From contig CAVIAA010000014.1 in assembly GCA_963640685.1 (NCBI GenBank), positions 1 to 48,019 of the forward strand: a stretch of 48,019 nucleotides of DNA. The letters run 5' to 3'. The translations under genes were made by a program, and so were the position numbers. The notes below the pieces were generated by a model. It did not search any database. It worked only from the letters and a program-made list of their open reading frames with translations, and was not told where the DNA came from. This document shows, one piece after another, positions 47,181 to 48,019 of the stretch (position 1 is its first letter; every line of letters begins with the position of its first letter). This DNA is from SFEL01 sp963640685. Lineage in GTDB: Bacteria > Bacillota > Clostridia > Christensenellales > CAG-138.

Positions 47181-47603
47181 TTACAGCCTTGGGTTTGTTG
47201 CAAGGTAGCCCTCGAGTATGACCACCGCCGCCAGCTTGTCTATAACCTTGCGCCGCTTGCGCCAGTCCAGCTCCGCCTCATAAAGCACCCTCTCCGCCTG
47301 AACGGTGGTCAGCCGCTCGTCGTAGAAGGCGTGCTCGCCGTCCCACTTTTCGCAAACGGCCGCGGCAAAGTCCTTTACCTTTTCGCTTGCAAAGCCGTAG
47401 CTGCCGTCCATATTCCGCGGCATGCCGAAAAGCAGCCGCACCGGCTTATATTTATTCGCAAGGGCGATGAGATAATCCGTGTCCTTGTCCAATTCTCCGG
47501 TCCGGGTATAGGTCTCGAGCCCCTGAGCGGTTATGCCGAGCGGGTCGCTCACAGCTATGCCTATGCGCTTATCCCCTATGTCGAGGGCAAGAACTCTCAT
47601 CAT
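47181..47603 (-). CDS. ruvX: Holliday junction resolvase-like RuvX (YqgF)
   Basis: 140 residues. RNase H-like fold; in other bacteria it takes part in 16S rRNA 5'-end processing or resolves junctions. RVLALDIGDKRIGIAVSDP holds the first catalytic Asp, DERLTTVQAERVL the Glu/Thr region, and KIDKLAAVVILEGYL the final Asp. ATG (47603) overlaps the ireB stop as ATGA. Confidence 0.93.
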   Translation of the reverse strand: MMRVLALDIGDKRIGIAVSDPLGITAQGLETYTRTGELDKDTDYLIALANKYKPVRLLFGMPRNMDGSYGFASEKVKDFAAAVCEKWDGEHAFYDERLTTVQAERVLYEAELDWRKRRKVIDKLAAVVILEGYLATNPRL

Positions 47604-47890
47604 GCTTCCGGCCCGCCCTGCTCCGCGTCGTCCGCGCTGTGCATATCCACATAGAACTTCACCAGCTCCTCCAGCAGCTCGTCCCTTTCCAGCATGCGGA
47701 TAAGGTACCTTGCGTTGTTGTAGCTGGTTATATATGTAGGATCGCCGGAGGTCAGGTATCCGACTATCTGATTCACCGGGTCATAGCCGCGCTCGGACAT
47801 GGCCTCGTATACCCTCATGAGTACGTCGCCGGCCTTGGTGCGTTCCTTTTGAATTTTGAAGTGTACGGTCTCGTTTGTCTGGTCTCCCAT
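47600..47890 (-). CDS. ireB: IreB-family regulatory phosphoprotein
   Basis: 96 residues from the ATG at 47890, which has GGAGGG nine bases upstream; an extension of 14 codons lacks one. The family (UPF0297; IreB in enterococci, a target of the IreK kinase in cephalosporin resistance) has no known enzyme activity. NETVHFKIQKER, EAMSERGYDPVNQIVGYLTS and GDPTYITSYNNARYLIRMLE are diagnostic. First gene of ireB-ruvX-DUF1292. The window ends before alaS, its usual upstream neighbour. Confidence 0.92.
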   Translation of the reverse strand: MGDQTNETVHFKIQKERTKAGDVLMRVYEAMSERGYDPVNQIVGYLTSGDPTYITSYNNARYLIRMLERDELLEELVKFYVDMHSADDAEQGGPEA

Positions 47891-47915
47891 AGTATCGAAC
47901 CCTCCATTCACCCAG

Positions 47916-47945
47916 ATTATACCCTTTTCCACATATTCTTGTAAA
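47916..47945 (-). promoter_or_regulatory. promoter of ireB-ruvX-DUF1292
   Basis: TTTACA (47940-47945), 18 bases, perfect TATAAT (47916-47921). The last ~75 bases of the window beyond it hold no gene that I can see. Confidence 0.65.
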
Positions 47946-48019
47946 CCGCCAAAGAGCTTTTGTTATAAAAAATAGTAGAAAAAGCCGTAACTCTGCGAGA
48001 TAAAAACAGAGGTTGGAAA

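Noticed and set aside
1..48019. tRNA, rRNA, insertion sequences, prophage, toxin-antitoxin pairs or a CRISPR-Cas locus
   Set aside because: No cloverleaf, rRNA, transposase, integrase, phage, toxin-antitoxin or Cas signature was recognised on either strand.

Overview
The window reads as one chromosomal segment of a moderately GC-rich Clostridia-type Firmicute. The evidence is the Gram-positive DNA polymerase PolC, the CIRCE-controlled groES-groEL pair, SepF and DivIVA, a SpoIID-domain protein, a proline-reductase gene (PrdC), and the Firmicutes order of the translation/replication/lipid supercluster. The genus cannot be fixed from the sequence. Proline reductase and a sortase-type surface protein suggest an amino-acid-fermenting anaerobe, possibly an uncultured gut clostridium (inference). 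No tRNA, rRNA, CRISPR array, insertion sequence or origin was seen.

Left part (1-9.2 kb) is accessory and looks eroded. On the minus strand prdC is followed by an open frame whose first ~170 codons are PrdA and whose remaining ~460 codons are the C-terminus of a type III restriction endonuclease. Next come a LysR fragment holding only the DNA-binding domain, a YcxB-like membrane protein, a gene-free stretch with a promoter-to-terminator unit that looks like an undescribed structured RNA, a LysR gene broken by a frameshift, an EamA exporter, an MFS transporter and a divergent AraC regulator.

Middle part (9.4-20.2 kb): groES-groEL, a dCMP deaminase, a 952-residue SpoIID protein with six SH3b repeats, a stand-alone sugar-ABC ATPase, an orphan radical SAM protein, then a cell-division/envelope group on the minus strand (HlyD-like adaptor, YggS, SepF, a 67-residue DivIVA).

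Right part (20.2-48 kb), all minus strand, is the conserved supercluster. Read in transcription order it is ireB-ruvX-DUF1292; rpsB-tsf; pyrH-frr-small ORF-uppS-cdsA-dxr-rseP-ispG-polC; rimP-nusA-ylxR-ylxQ-infB-rbfA-nrnA-truB-ribF; rpsO; a surface protein gene; pnp-ylxY-M16 peptidase. It couples ribosome assembly, transcription elongation, RNA decay, isoprenoid and phospholipid synthesis and replication.

Departures from the norm are the main interest. PolC keeps its PHP and polymerase parts but its proofreading-exonuclease segment has lost the catalytic acidic motifs. RibF lacks the recognisable riboflavin-kinase domain. A cell-wall-anchored protein with a perfect 138-bp tandem duplication is wedged between rpsO and pnp. 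A 65-residue gene sits between frr and uppS. The best candidate for something undescribed is the ~170-nt RNA at about 4482-4655.
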